DNA from: Candidatus Aegiribacteria sp.
GTDB lineage: Bacteria > Fermentibacterota > Fermentibacteria > Fermentibacterales > JCC-6
Assembly: GCA_021108435.1 (NCBI GenBank)
Contig: JAIOQY010000005.1
Coordinates: 1 to 42,376 of the forward strand
DNA length: 42,376 bases
Direction of reading: 5' to 3'
Both the position numbers and the translations under genes were made by a program. Shown one piece after another: positions 31,164 through 40,167 of this stretch. Position 1 is the stretch's first letter. Every line of letters starts with the position of its first letter. A model generated the notes under the pieces. That model was not told where the DNA came from. It ran no database searches and was given only the letters and a program-made list of their open reading frames with translations.

Positions 31164-33573
31164 AAAATATCTTCTCCAGATCTTTACTATGACTTCTCAA
31201 TAATTTTCTGTCATCGAGAGTCACGTATACATTCGTTCGTCGAATTCGAGCAGGAGAATCAAGAATCCGGTTCAATAATAAGTCCGGACGTGATTCCTTA
31301 CTGCCTGTTACTGTTACCAGTTCAACGAAACAATTATTCTTTACTTCTGCGCTCAGAACAGGATCCATTTCCTGCAGAGAGGCAGCGATTTTACTCGCAA
31401 TGTCAGGAGTCCATTCCATATCTCCCGACTGTGCGACATATCCAGCCGCAACCGTATTCGCATCCGGATCAGAATCACTGATCCGGATAAACCATATTTC
31501 TTCTATCCTGAATCCATCAGGGAGTACTCGTTCAAGAAGCTTGCGAGGTTCCTCAAGGGGTTTCTCTTCAAGCTGTATATCAACATACTCGGCAACGCTC
31601 TCCATACCAAGAGGAAGAGCTGATCCAAAATGCATTCTCGGCCTGCTAACATAACCATCTGAATAGGAAACAGGCAAATCAGCCCGTCTTACAACTCTGC
31701 CCCACATCCTGACCAGATCAAGATGGGACGAGAACCGGGCAAGACCGGTTTTGGAGTAACGTATCCTTAATACAGCATAAGGTTCCTTCGATTGTTCAGC
31801 AATTCCAGGCTCAGCAGCACCAGGCTCATCCAGCTCTGGTAAATTTCCATCGCATGCTCCGCATCCTGTGCAGCCCTGCTCCCTGCAATCAGGTGTGGTT
31901 GTCTCCTGAAAGTATTTCTCAAATTCAGAGACAAGATATTCACGCGAAACCCCGGTTGAAATAAAATCCCAGGGTAGTCGATCTCCAGGCTTTGACCCCT
32001 TGTGTACTCTTTCGAGAAGTTCGCTGTACTCATCAAGCAGTTCTTTCCAGATATCCCATCTGAAATTGTCTGTCCAGGCATCAAATCTGGCTCCTCTGAG
32101 TACGGCTTTCTCGAGCATGTCCGCTGATTCTCCGTCATCTCCGAGTGAAAGCAGCGCTTCCACAGAGGCGACTTTCGGGCTGTTCCAGCTTATAGATACC
32201 TTCCTCCCGCAAATTCTTCGAACAAGCCCGATTCTTCTCGATAGTTCCTCATCTGACATTTGAGAGGCCCACTGCAGCGGAGTATGCGCCTTGGGCACAA
32301 ATGGAGACAGCGCTACTGTTACACTTTTCCGTGGATTGCGTCCGTATTTCCTGGCTATCCTGCCGATTTCTATTGCGATACTGCCAATAGCACTGACATC
32401 TTCCAGTGTTTCCTCTGGAAGACCAACCATAAAGTAAAGTTTTATTCCTTTGGCTCCTATTCTGAAGACCGTATCGGCAGCCTTCAGAATAACTTCATCT
32501 GCAAGCGGTTTGTTCATTTTCCTTCTGAGCGATTCACTTCCGGCCTCAGGAGCCATTGTTATTCTTCCGGTAATATTAGTACAATCCTCAAGTCTGCTGA
32601 GGGTATCCGGTCTTAGAGACGGTCTGCCAGGTGAAGCATGGTGTTTTGCGCAAATTGCATCCATTCCCGCAAGCAGCTCAGGAAGTCTTGAATAGTCAGA
32701 GAATGATAATGTAAGCAGTCCTGCCTTTTCCCATCCGGTACACTTTATAATCGAATCCATCAATTCGAGTATCTCCATAACAGGCCTTTCCCTCACCGGA
32801 CGGTTCAATTGAGAGGCCTGGCAGAATCTGCATCCCCTGGTGCAGCCTCTGGCGATTTCCACAACAGCGCGGTCCTGAGATACTTTCGAAAGCGGGACAA
32901 GCTGCTTCACGGGAGCCCATTCCCTGCGAAGATCGCTGATTCTCTGCAGTTCAACAGGCTTTTTACCGATACACGGAATGAATACACCGGGAATGGAGCT
33001 TGCTCTTTCAAGACGGAAGGATCGTGATTCGGAGCCTGAAAGAATCTCAAAAAGCTCAACGGCTTTTTCTTCAATCTCTCCAAGAAAAACAACATCGGCA
33101 AAAGGCGCCAGCGGCAGAGGGTTGGCTATGCCTCCCCCTCCAAAGAGTATAACCGGTGAATTCTCTTCTCTTCCACTGCTTCTGAGAGAAACTCCCATCC
33201 TCCTGATCAGATGAAGAACATTTGTGTAAAGCGCTTCAGAAGGAATACCAAAACCTACTACTCTGCTATTCCGAACCGGGTCCCCGTTTTCAAGATCGGC
33301 CCAGTCAAGCCCTTCTCTGTCCAGAAGCTCATCCATATCAGGAGCGGGACTGAATGCGCGCCTTACATCGAACTTCCCGCTTTTGACAAGCATATGACGA
33401 AGTATTACAAGACCGAAATTCGACATCCCGAGTTCGTAAATATCAGGATAGACGAGCGTCACCCTTGGCTTATCCTTCAGGGAACACTCAAGGTTCCATT
33501 CCCCGCCGGTATATTGCTGAGGTCTTCTGATTTCAGGAAGAAATTTTTCGTATGGATGAACGTATGAACTCAA
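31153..33573 (-). CDS. Radical SAM protein TIGR03960 fused to TIGR03936/DUF2344
   Basis: An 806-aa fusion. The N-terminal half resembles the B12-binding-type radical SAM family TIGR03960, with the [4Fe-4S] motif Cys244-Cys248-Cys251 (CTRGCRFC). A Cys-rich linker (EQGCTGCGACDG) follows near residue 575. The C-terminal ~200 residues match TIGR03936/DUF2344 (LRIRYSKTGLARFSSHLDLVRMW, SRPRMHFGSALPLGMES). In Clostridia and other phyla the two halves are often separate adjacent genes just upstream of rng-rplU, and the same neighbourhood is seen here. The reaction is unproven; RNA or ribosome modification is often suggested. A TTG start (33573) overlaps the upstream stop by 4 nt. Confidence 0.88.
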   Translation of the reverse strand: MSSYVHPYEKFLPEIRRPQQYTGGEWNLECSLKDKPRVTLVYPDIYELGMSNFGLVILRHMLVKSGKFDVRRAFSPAPDMDELLDREGLDWADLENGDPVRNSRVVGFGIPSEALYTNVLHLIRRMGVSLRSSGREENSPVILFGGGGIANPLPLAPFADVVFLGEIEEKAVELFEILSGSESRSFRLERASSIPGVFIPCIGKKPVELQRISDLRREWAPVKQLVPLSKVSQDRAVVEIARGCTRGCRFCQASQLNRPVRERPVMEILELMDSIIKCTGWEKAGLLTLSFSDYSRLPELLAGMDAICAKHHASPGRPSLRPDTLSRLEDCTNITGRITMAPEAGSESLRRKMNKPLADEVILKAADTVFRIGAKGIKLYFMVGLPEETLEDVSAIGSIAIEIGRIARKYGRNPRKSVTVALSPFVPKAHTPLQWASQMSDEELSRRIGLVRRICGRKVSISWNSPKVASVEALLSLGDDGESADMLEKAVLRGARFDAWTDNFRWDIWKELLDEYSELLERVHKGSKPGDRLPWDFISTGVSREYLVSEFEKYFQETTTPDCREQGCTGCGACDGNLPELDEPGAAEPGIAEQSKEPYAVLRIRYSKTGLARFSSHLDLVRMWGRVVRRADLPVSYSDGYVSRPRMHFGSALPLGMESVAEYVDIQLEEKPLEEPRKLLERVLPDGFRIEEIWFIRISDSDPDANTVAAGYVAQSGDMEWTPDIASKIAASLQEMDPVLSAEVKNNCFVELVTVTGSKESRPDLLLNRILDSPARIRRTNVYVTLDDRKLLRSHSKDLEKIFFEN

Positions 33574-34085
33574 GCCTGATCCAGCAGATTAATGTTCTGA
33601 GAAACAGGATTCGCAAGCAAACCGTGATCCCGATAAGAAGTGACGGTCAGTGCAAGTGTTCTTTCCCTTGCTTCAGCCACGGAGGAACCTGAAGGATATC
33701 CGAGCCGCCAGAGAACTGAATACATCACTTTATCAATTTCATATTTATTGCGCCTGAGGATATCAGTCCAGTTCTCGGAGATGCTGTCTACCTTGTCGGT
33801 AACAAGCACTTCAGTCCAGACAAGTTCTTCATCCCCGGAATGGAGAGTACCGCTTCCGCCCGAAAAGCTCCAGGACTGCTTGTTGGGATTTACGATATCA
33901 TGAAAATGTGACACTACTTTTTCAACAGTTCTCTTTCCATCCAGGGGTCTGATGAACCGCCAGTAATCGTATCTTTCCAGCCTGCCCGGACATGTGTCCG
34001 GATTGATTCGCTTCAATGTCGACAGGGCGGTCATAGCCGCGGGATCAGGCGCCTTCAGTCTGACTTCTATCGAAACATCTGTCAT
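33570..34085 (-). CDS. Candidate tandem PurS-like subunit of FGAM synthase
   Basis: A 171-aa protein with no single obvious family, but both halves follow the PurS pattern. Residues ~4-74 (VSIEVRLKAPDPAAMTAL, RLERYDYWRF, then a helix TVEKVVSHFHDIVNP) resemble strand-helix-strand of PurS (VxVxLKxxVxDPxG...). Residues ~88-168 resemble it more closely: DKVMYSVLWRLGY, SSVAEARERTLALTV and GLLANPVSQNINLL, like the PurS LLANPVIExY end. Small-type PurL and PurQ work with a PurS dimer, and the single-chain PurL has an N-terminal domain equivalent to two PurS units. The gene overlaps purQ by one nt (TAATG) and no other purS is present here. I infer a fused PurS dimer; this is not proven. Confidence 0.5.
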   Translation of the reverse strand: MTDVSIEVRLKAPDPAAMTALSTLKRINPDTCPGRLERYDYWRFIRPLDGKRTVEKVVSHFHDIVNPNKQSWSFSGGSGTLHSGDEELVWTEVLVTDKVDSISENWTDILRRNKYEIDKVMYSVLWRLGYPSGSSVAEARERTLALTVTSYRDHGLLANPVSQNINLLDQA

Positions 34086-34921
34086 TAATCCTCCCTGGAT
34101 ATGAGCTCGAAATAATCAGCAAGGCTTCTGAAGAACAGCGCTCCGGGTCCTTTCGATGCGGCAATCGCAGGGTCATGGTTCAGGGAGGTTCGGCGGTCAC
34201 CCCAGGTTCCGGGGATCCACGGTGGAATCTGCCACATCCAGAACGCTCTTTCAGGGTGGGGCATCATGGCAAGAACATTGCCCTCCTTATTCATAATTCC
34301 CGCAAGATTCATGAATGAACCGTTGGGATTTACAGGATAATCAGCGATTTCAACTCCGTTCTCATCACAATATGTAAGCGCCATGCATTCGCTTACTCGA
34401 TGATTATCCTTTTCCGCAAAAACGAATCTTCCCTCAGCGTGCGCGATCGGAACAGGAATAGGATTGTTTCCAATCATTCGAAGCCATGGCGAGATTTTCA
34501 ATGCTCTTTTTTTCACGCGGAGGAACACCCATCGGCTCAGATAGCCGCTGCGGCCGCTTATATGATTTGCCGCCAGAGCTGACTCTATTCTTCCATTTTC
34601 CCATCCGGGTACAAGACCGCTCTCAACAAGTATCTGCGCGCCGTTGCAGATGCCTAGAACCGGTTTACCGGACAGTGCTTCGTTGAAAACCAGATCCATG
34701 ATCTCTTCTTTCGCGCCGACAGCTCCGGCTCTTACTCTGTCCTGGAAAGAGAATCCGCCTGGCAGAATGAACGCGTCAGGGCTGGAATCCGAAAGCTCCT
34801 TCAACTGATTCCAACGAAATATCGCGGCATCCATTCCCGATTCCCGCACAACCGAAGCGGTTTCATACTCGCAATTCGATCCGGGAAACTGCAGAACAGC
34901 TACAAGAGGTTTGTTTGTCAT
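34085..34921 (-). CDS. purQ: Phosphoribosylformylglycinamidine synthase subunit PurQ
   Basis: A 278-aa class I glutamine amidotransferase that supplies ammonia to PurL in purine synthesis. It shows VAVLQFPGSNCEYE, the oxyanion ILPGGFSFQDR, the nucleophile Cys92 in LGICNGAQIL, PIAHAEGRFVF, and the His/Glu pair in MMPHPERAF. It is about 50 residues longer than many small PurQ proteins, chiefly because of the C-terminal tail. It overlaps purL by 4 nt. Confidence 0.95.
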   Translation of the reverse strand: MTNKPLVAVLQFPGSNCEYETASVVRESGMDAAIFRWNQLKELSDSSPDAFILPGGFSFQDRVRAGAVGAKEEIMDLVFNEALSGKPVLGICNGAQILVESGLVPGWENGRIESALAANHISGRSGYLSRWVFLRVKKRALKISPWLRMIGNNPIPVPIAHAEGRFVFAEKDNHRVSECMALTYCDENGVEIADYPVNPNGSFMNLAGIMNKEGNVLAMMPHPERAFWMWQIPPWIPGTWGDRRTSLNHDPAIAASKGPGALFFRSLADYFELISRED

Positions 34922-37209
34922 TCAGACAGCTCCTCTCTCCAGATAATCCTGTCCAGCAGTGTACTGTACTCCTCCAGCACTTCTGAAAGGTTCAACTTCC
35001 AGATATCGGAGGAAATCGAGAAATCAGCTGTCACCCTTCCAATTACCGAGGTGAAGTCCGGCTTCACAGAAATGCTTTCCCAATCCTCAGATGACATTTC
35101 TATGAGATATCCTGGAGTTTCTGAATAGAGGAAAACGGGATCTGTGAAACCTTTACTGAGAATCACACCCTTCCTGGCATCCTTTCTTGTGGCCAGTGCC
35201 ATCTCGACCGCAGCCATTGCAAGACCGCCTTCAGATATATCGTGAACCGATTGTGAGATTCCAGCTTCTGCGCAATCGAGCACAAATCGCGCCATCTCGT
35301 ACTCGAGTTCTCCACGGAAAAGGGGAACCTTTCCGCCTGAATGTCCGAGACATGAACGATAGTAAAGACTTCCGCCAAACTCGTCCTCTCTCGGGCCAAT
35401 CAGAACAATGACATTTCCCTGATTTTTCAGTGACATGTCGGTTGCTCTGGTGAAATCATCTATTCTCCCGAAAACCGCTACGATCGGGGATGGTGGAATC
35501 GATCCGCCCGACAATGACTGATTGTAAAAACTCACATTACCCGATACAATGGGAAGCGGATGTTCACGACCGCTTTCAAGCCCCAGATTTCTGCAGGCAT
35601 GAGCGATTCCTTCAACGCCCCGGCAGAACTGCCAGAACACATCTGGTTTCTCCGGATTGCCGTAATTCAGGCAGTCCGTGGCAGCAATCGGAACAGCTCC
35701 TGTCGCTACAACATTTCTGACTGCCTCACCGACAGCATGCGCTCCCGCAAGAAACGGTTCGAGCTGACCGAACCAGGGATTTCCATCACCTGAAACCGCA
35801 AGTCCCGCTTTGCATCCTTTAATCGGAACAGTCACACAGGCATCAGCTTCTCCTGGTCTGAAATGAGTTGTTCCCTGAACCTCGCTGTCGTAATAACTCC
35901 ATATTGGCGATCTGCTTGCTCCATCATGCGAAAGCAGCATCTTCCTCAGATCGGAAGGAGGATCAACAGGGCGAATGTCAGGTTCTATCACCTCGACGGG
36001 AGACGGTTTCGATTCCCTTTCGTAAACGATACCCTCGGTGATACAATGTACAGGAGTGAAAGCCACTTCAATGCCCCTGTGAACAACTTTGTAAACGGGG
36101 TCTTCTGTGAACCTGCCTATTATGGAAGCGGAAGCGCCTGGAAACAGGCGGGGTAATTCAAAGCTGATGTTATAAATGTTAAGAATTTCCTCAGCAACAC
36201 TCTCCGGCACGGCGAGTCCGTATCTTTCCTGTGTTTCAGCGCAGGCAATTACTTCAGGCGGAAGCCCTGGAATTGAGATGGGTACTTCATCCAGATCCAC
36301 ATGAATGCCAAGCCCACCGTGAGCTGCAAGCTCACTGGTAACACACGCAATTCCTCCAGCACCGAGATCCTTGAATCCAAACGGGATTTCTTTTTCGAAA
36401 AGCATCTCCAGAACCACCCTGTTTGCCTCGGAAAGCACTCTCTTGAGGAAAGGATCAGCGACCTGCACCGCACCTTTCTCCGCTGTATCCGACAGATCGG
36501 CGGAAGCGAAAGTGGCTCCTCCGAATCCTGTATCATCCGTAGGCTTTCCAGCCAGAATCAGCACATACTGTTCCGTATGAGCTTCCTCCGGAACAAAGCT
36601 GTGCGCAATCCTGTCGTGTCTGACAAACCCGAGAGCAACAACATTAACAAGACAGTTATCATCGTAACCTTCATGGAACCTGGTATCACCGCCAAGGTTT
36701 GGTACACCAAGCGCATTCCCGTATTTCCAGATGCCCTCAATCACTCCACGGCAGATTGCCCTTGTTCTCTCACCTGAGAGACCTATGGGATCTCCAAAAC
36801 GGAGAAGGTCAAGTGATCCGGTTACCTTTGCTCCCATACAGTAAACATCTCGCACAATCCCGCCTATTCCGGTAGCGGCACCCTCTACAGGAAGAACCTG
36901 GGAGGGATGATTATGGCTTTCGTGAGCAACAACCAGATCCCAGTCAACTCCGTTGAAGGTGCAGAATCGCACGATACCAGCATCTTCCCCTGGCCCCACA
37001 ACAACATTGGAAGCTTGCGTCGGCAGCTGTCTCAGAACAGGTTTTGAGCTTTTATAGGAGCAGTGTTCACTCCACATAGTGTCGAACAGGTGGAGTTCGA
37101 GGGGAGTCGGCATTCGACCAACATAACCGGCCAGTTTCTCTGCTTCCGGAAGTGTCATCGCAAGACTACGTTCTTTGATTGCTTCCTTAAGCTTATCCCT
37201 TAGATCCAT
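34918..37209 (-). CDS. purL: Phosphoribosylformylglycinamidine synthase II (small-type PurL)
   Basis: A 763-aa ATP-dependent enzyme making FGAM from FGAR with glutamine-derived ammonia. The N-terminal MPTPLELHLFDTMWSEHCSYKSSKP, the ATP/Mg segment VVVGPGEDAGIVRF, AHESHNHPSQV, GGIVRD, FKDLGAGGIACVTSE and the C-terminal SVHDISEGGLAMAAVEMA identify the family. This is the small type, which requires PurQ and PurS as separate subunits. It starts at ATG 37209 behind GGAAGGT. Downstream purQ and the PurS-like gene are coupled to it. Confidence 0.95.
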   Translation of the reverse strand: MDLRDKLKEAIKERSLAMTLPEAEKLAGYVGRMPTPLELHLFDTMWSEHCSYKSSKPVLRQLPTQASNVVVGPGEDAGIVRFCTFNGVDWDLVVAHESHNHPSQVLPVEGAATGIGGIVRDVYCMGAKVTGSLDLLRFGDPIGLSGERTRAICRGVIEGIWKYGNALGVPNLGGDTRFHEGYDDNCLVNVVALGFVRHDRIAHSFVPEEAHTEQYVLILAGKPTDDTGFGGATFASADLSDTAEKGAVQVADPFLKRVLSEANRVVLEMLFEKEIPFGFKDLGAGGIACVTSELAAHGGLGIHVDLDEVPISIPGLPPEVIACAETQERYGLAVPESVAEEILNIYNISFELPRLFPGASASIIGRFTEDPVYKVVHRGIEVAFTPVHCITEGIVYERESKPSPVEVIEPDIRPVDPPSDLRKMLLSHDGASRSPIWSYYDSEVQGTTHFRPGEADACVTVPIKGCKAGLAVSGDGNPWFGQLEPFLAGAHAVGEAVRNVVATGAVPIAATDCLNYGNPEKPDVFWQFCRGVEGIAHACRNLGLESGREHPLPIVSGNVSFYNQSLSGGSIPPSPIVAVFGRIDDFTRATDMSLKNQGNVIVLIGPREDEFGGSLYYRSCLGHSGGKVPLFRGELEYEMARFVLDCAEAGISQSVHDISEGGLAMAAVEMALATRKDARKGVILSKGFTDPVFLYSETPGYLIEMSSEDWESISVKPDFTSVIGRVTADFSISSDIWKLNLSEVLEEYSTLLDRIIWREELSE

Positions 37210-37289
37210 CGATACCTTCCAGTTTACTGTTCGGGGATATTGAAATTCGCATGTTTCTTAAAATAGATCAGCTGTAAAATAATTCCCGG

Positions 37290-38444
37290 TCATTTACCAA
37301 TTGATGAGATGAACGTTTTCTGCTCAAGACTGCTTAATACAACTTCAACGGTATCACTGTTCCCGGATTCAACTATAAGATATCGCATCCTGACGTTACC
37401 TATACAATCTCCGGTATCATTCTCCAGTTTTGGAAGGTCATCAAGCAGACGATGCATAACATTTTCCATGCCCTCAATACCTGTACCAGGCAGTAGAATG
37501 ACAATTTTATCAACACCGGTTCTCAATCCGGCATCAATGTTCCGCATAGTCGCTTTAAGATGATTGGCGGCAATTGACATGAACTCTCTGGCACGAAACC
37601 TGTCATCGATAGCGCCGCGTTCAATTATTAGTTCCACTACAGCAAGAGGGCTGTCAAATCTTCTGACTCTCTCAAGCTCCTGGGTAAGAATCGGTTCTAG
37701 CCTTCCTTTACCAGGAAGACCTGTGTCAGGATCCATATCGGCAGCGGATTCAAACCTGCCAAGAAGTCGAATACCCTCTAAGGCAGCAGCTCCAACAGCT
37801 GCAATCGCAACCAGTCTTTCTCTTGGAAGAGTTGATTCTATCGGAATATCAACCAGACATATCACACCGTACAGCACGCCCTGGCAAACCATAGGTGCAG
37901 CGAGATCGGGAAGGAAATTCGGAATCGCGGTTCTCTCAAGCCGTTTCTTTGTAAGTTCGCTTTCTTTCTCAAGGTTTTTCTTCTCAAAAACCAATCCGGT
38001 CTCCGCTGAAAATCCCACATGCCCGTCACCAACATTTACCACGAGAGGTTGTTTGAGAATCTCTCCGAGTCCCTCAGTATGTACAAGCCCCAGTTTACCT
38101 CCACGGACATCTGCCAGGAATACCGCAATGCGATCACATCCGGTAAGTCTGTGCATGGCCCTGGCAAGAAGTTTAGCGAGTTCATCCGGAGTTCTCGCCG
38201 CAAGCACCTGTTTTACCAGTTCAGGAAACAGTACTGCAATAGCACGGTGTTTCTTAATCTCAAGATCATATCTGGTTTGCCTTGCATCAGCTTCCTGCTT
38301 GTCATAACGAAGAGCAGTGATATCATTCTTGAGCGAACTGATTCGTTCCTCATTATTGAATGCTATTTTCCTGGTTTTTGCAAGCATAATCAACCACACC
38401 AGCAATGCTCCAACGATAATCCCCCCAAGTATTTCGATCAGCAT
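37290..38444 (-). CDS. Membrane GAF protein with degenerate GGDEF domain
   Basis: A 384-aa protein. Residues 1-22 are a membrane helix (LIEILGGIIVGALLVWLIML), followed by a coiled coil. Residues ~75-225 are a GAF-like sensor (ARTPDELAKLLARAMHRLTGCDRIAVFL). Residues ~235-384 follow the GGDEF fold (DPDTGLPGKGRLEPIL, ELERVRRFDSPLAVVELII), but the active loop reads RTGVDKIVILLPGT where RxGGDEF is expected. The catalytic loop is therefore lost and c-di-GMP synthesis is unlikely; a binding or dimerisation role is more probable. It lies between purB and purL, 22 nt after purB. Confidence 0.75.
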   Translation of the reverse strand: MLIEILGGIIVGALLVWLIMLAKTRKIAFNNEERISSLKNDITALRYDKQEADARQTRYDLEIKKHRAIAVLFPELVKQVLAARTPDELAKLLARAMHRLTGCDRIAVFLADVRGGKLGLVHTEGLGEILKQPLVVNVGDGHVGFSAETGLVFEKKNLEKESELTKKRLERTAIPNFLPDLAAPMVCQGVLYGVICLVDIPIESTLPRERLVAIAAVGAAALEGIRLLGRFESAADMDPDTGLPGKGRLEPILTQELERVRRFDSPLAVVELIIERGAIDDRFRAREFMSIAANHLKATMRNIDAGLRTGVDKIVILLPGTGIEGMENVMHRLLDDLPKLENDTGDCIGNVRMRYLIVESGNSDTVEVVLSSLEQKTFISSIGK

Positions 38445-38466
38445 CTATATCACCCTCCCCCGTAAA

Positions 38467-39774
38467 TCATTCATCTGCTGGTAAAAGACCAAGCCTTCCC
38501 AGAGTATTATCCTCATTTCGAAGGTGATACTCAAGGGCACATCGCTCCTCGATCTCATTACCGGACAAAATCTTCTTGAACTCCTTATCCTGTCTTACCA
38601 TATCGATAAATCCTATACCCTGTTCCATAGCCTCCATGGCAACACGCTGAACCATCTTATAGGCGCTTTCTCTTGAAAAACCTTTATCAATCAGAGCGAG
38701 CAGAATTGTCTGAGAGTGGAATCTGTCCCCGGCCTTTTCAATATTGCTCCTGACGGCATCTGGAAACACCCTCAGATTTGATGTAAGCTTCACTGCCCTG
38801 GAAAGCGCATATAGAGCTATCCCACAGGAATCCGGAAAGATGAAGCGTTCAGCGGATGAATGGCTTATATCTCTTTCATGCCATAGAACAGTGTTCTCAA
38901 GGGATGGAATCAGATAGCCCCTGAGCAGGCGTGCAAGCCCGCAGAGTCTCTCACTGATAATTGGATTCCGTTTATGGGGCATGGCACTGGAACCTTTCTG
39001 TCCTTTCCCGAAGGACTCCTCAACTTCACCGACTTCGGTTCGCTGCAGATGCCGTATTTCCGTTCCGAATCTCTCAAGGAGACTTCCTATGGAGGCAAGC
39101 GCATATACAAAATCTGCGTGCCTGTCTCTTGCAACAACCTGGGTCGAAACAGTTTCAATCCCGATTCCCAGTCTTCTGCAGACGAATTCCTCCACGGATG
39201 GGTCCAGATGTGCGTAAGTTCCTACTGCTCCGGACAATTTTCCCACACATGCTGATTCAAGACCAGTTATTAATCGGTCCTTACACCTCAGATATTCGCT
39301 GTAGTACCCGGCAAACTTCAAGCCCATCGTTGTCGGTTCCGCATGCATTCCGTGACTTCTGCCTATACAGAGAATCCCCCTGGTTCTGTTGACCAGACCG
39401 GCCATAGCACTGCCAAAACTGTCAAGCTCATCCATAATCATCTTCCCTGCATCCTTCAGCTGGGTTGCAAGGCATGTATCGAGAATGTCGCTGGAAGTCA
39501 TACCGTAATGAATATGTCTTGCTTCTGAACCAAGACTCTCGGATACACTTGTAAGGAAAGCGATTACATCATGTCTGACAACTTCTTCGATTTCCTCGAT
39601 TCTTTTTACATTGAAGGAGGCGTTATCTCTGATATTCTTCAGATCTGAAGCTGAAACAAAACCGGCTTCCGCCCTTGCCTCCACAGCAAGTATCTCTATT
39701 CTCAACCATCTTGCATATCTGGATTCAGCAGTCCATATCTCCTCCATCTCGGGGATTAAATATCTGTCAATCAT
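38467..39774 (-). CDS. purB: Adenylosuccinate lyase
   Basis: A 435-aa homotetrameric lyase acting twice in purine synthesis (SAICAR to AICAR, adenylosuccinate to AMP). The family marks are EVVRHDVIAFL, the TSSDILDTCLA segment, SHGMHAEPTT with the general acid/base His, and the signature loop GSSAMPHKRNPI. Its length fits the bacterial short type. ATG 39774 has a GGAGGAT site. It is two genes upstream of the purL-purQ-PurS-like unit. Confidence 0.95.
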   Translation of the reverse strand: MIDRYLIPEMEEIWTAESRYARWLRIEILAVEARAEAGFVSASDLKNIRDNASFNVKRIEEIEEVVRHDVIAFLTSVSESLGSEARHIHYGMTSSDILDTCLATQLKDAGKMIMDELDSFGSAMAGLVNRTRGILCIGRSHGMHAEPTTMGLKFAGYYSEYLRCKDRLITGLESACVGKLSGAVGTYAHLDPSVEEFVCRRLGIGIETVSTQVVARDRHADFVYALASIGSLLERFGTEIRHLQRTEVGEVEESFGKGQKGSSAMPHKRNPIISERLCGLARLLRGYLIPSLENTVLWHERDISHSSAERFIFPDSCGIALYALSRAVKLTSNLRVFPDAVRSNIEKAGDRFHSQTILLALIDKGFSRESAYKMVQRVAMEAMEQGIGFIDMVRQDKEFKKILSGNEIEERCALEYHLRNEDNTLGRLGLLPADE

Positions 39775-39825
39775 TAATATCCTCCAGTAATCATGAAAAC
39801 GTTCAGTAAATCCGAATCTTATGTA

Positions 39826-40167
39826 TCAATGCGGAAGTTCCGCCCCGAAAGTCAATGGCCCATATATCCATGCAAAAAGAGACAGGTTCGGAACATACAC
39901 CCGGAACCAGTCATCAAGTCCCCCTGTAATCTGAAGAGTATCACCACTTTCAACCTGTCCAAGAGTAGCATATTCAGTTCCCGGCCCTGCCCTGAGATTC
40001 ACAATACTGCCGGATACAATAAGCTGCTGCCATTCCGGAATACTGCTGCCGCCCGTTTCCTGATCGTGCTGGGATACATCTGTTTTTGAGCACGATAGAA
40101 TTGTCAGAATCACCAACATCAATGAAATGAAGAAACATGTTTTACCTGAATCACATATTCTTCTCAT
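39826..40167 (-). CDS. SH3-domain lipoprotein
   Basis: A 113-aa lipoprotein with a signal peptide and lipobox (LTILSC, Cys26). The mature part is one bacterial SH3 (SH3_3) domain: VNLRAGPGTEYATLGQVESGDTLQITG then DDWFRVYV and WIYGPL. Such domains often bind peptidoglycan or other cell-wall ligands. ATG 40167 overlaps the IspH-UbiA-like gene by 4 nt (ATGA), so expression is coupled. Its link to isoprenoid synthesis is unclear. Confidence 0.75.
   Translation of the reverse strand: MRRICDSGKTCFFISLMLVILTILSCSKTDVSQHDQETGGSSIPEWQQLIVSGSIVNLRAGPGTEYATLGQVESGDTLQITGGLDDWFRVYVPNLSLFAWIYGPLTFGAELPH

Noticed and set aside
30606-31481. 291-residue plus-strand frame
   Set aside because: It lies opposite the RNase G/E and radical SAM genes, whose motifs are clear; it is a shadow.
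37564-38307. 247-residue plus-strand frame
   Set aside because: It is antisense to the GAF/GGDEF-like gene, is Ser/Pro/Arg-rich as shadow frames are, and has no homology or ribosome site I can see.
39775-39825. Purine riboswitch upstream of purB
   Set aside because: The gap is only 51 nt and shows no riboswitch-like fold or conserved core.
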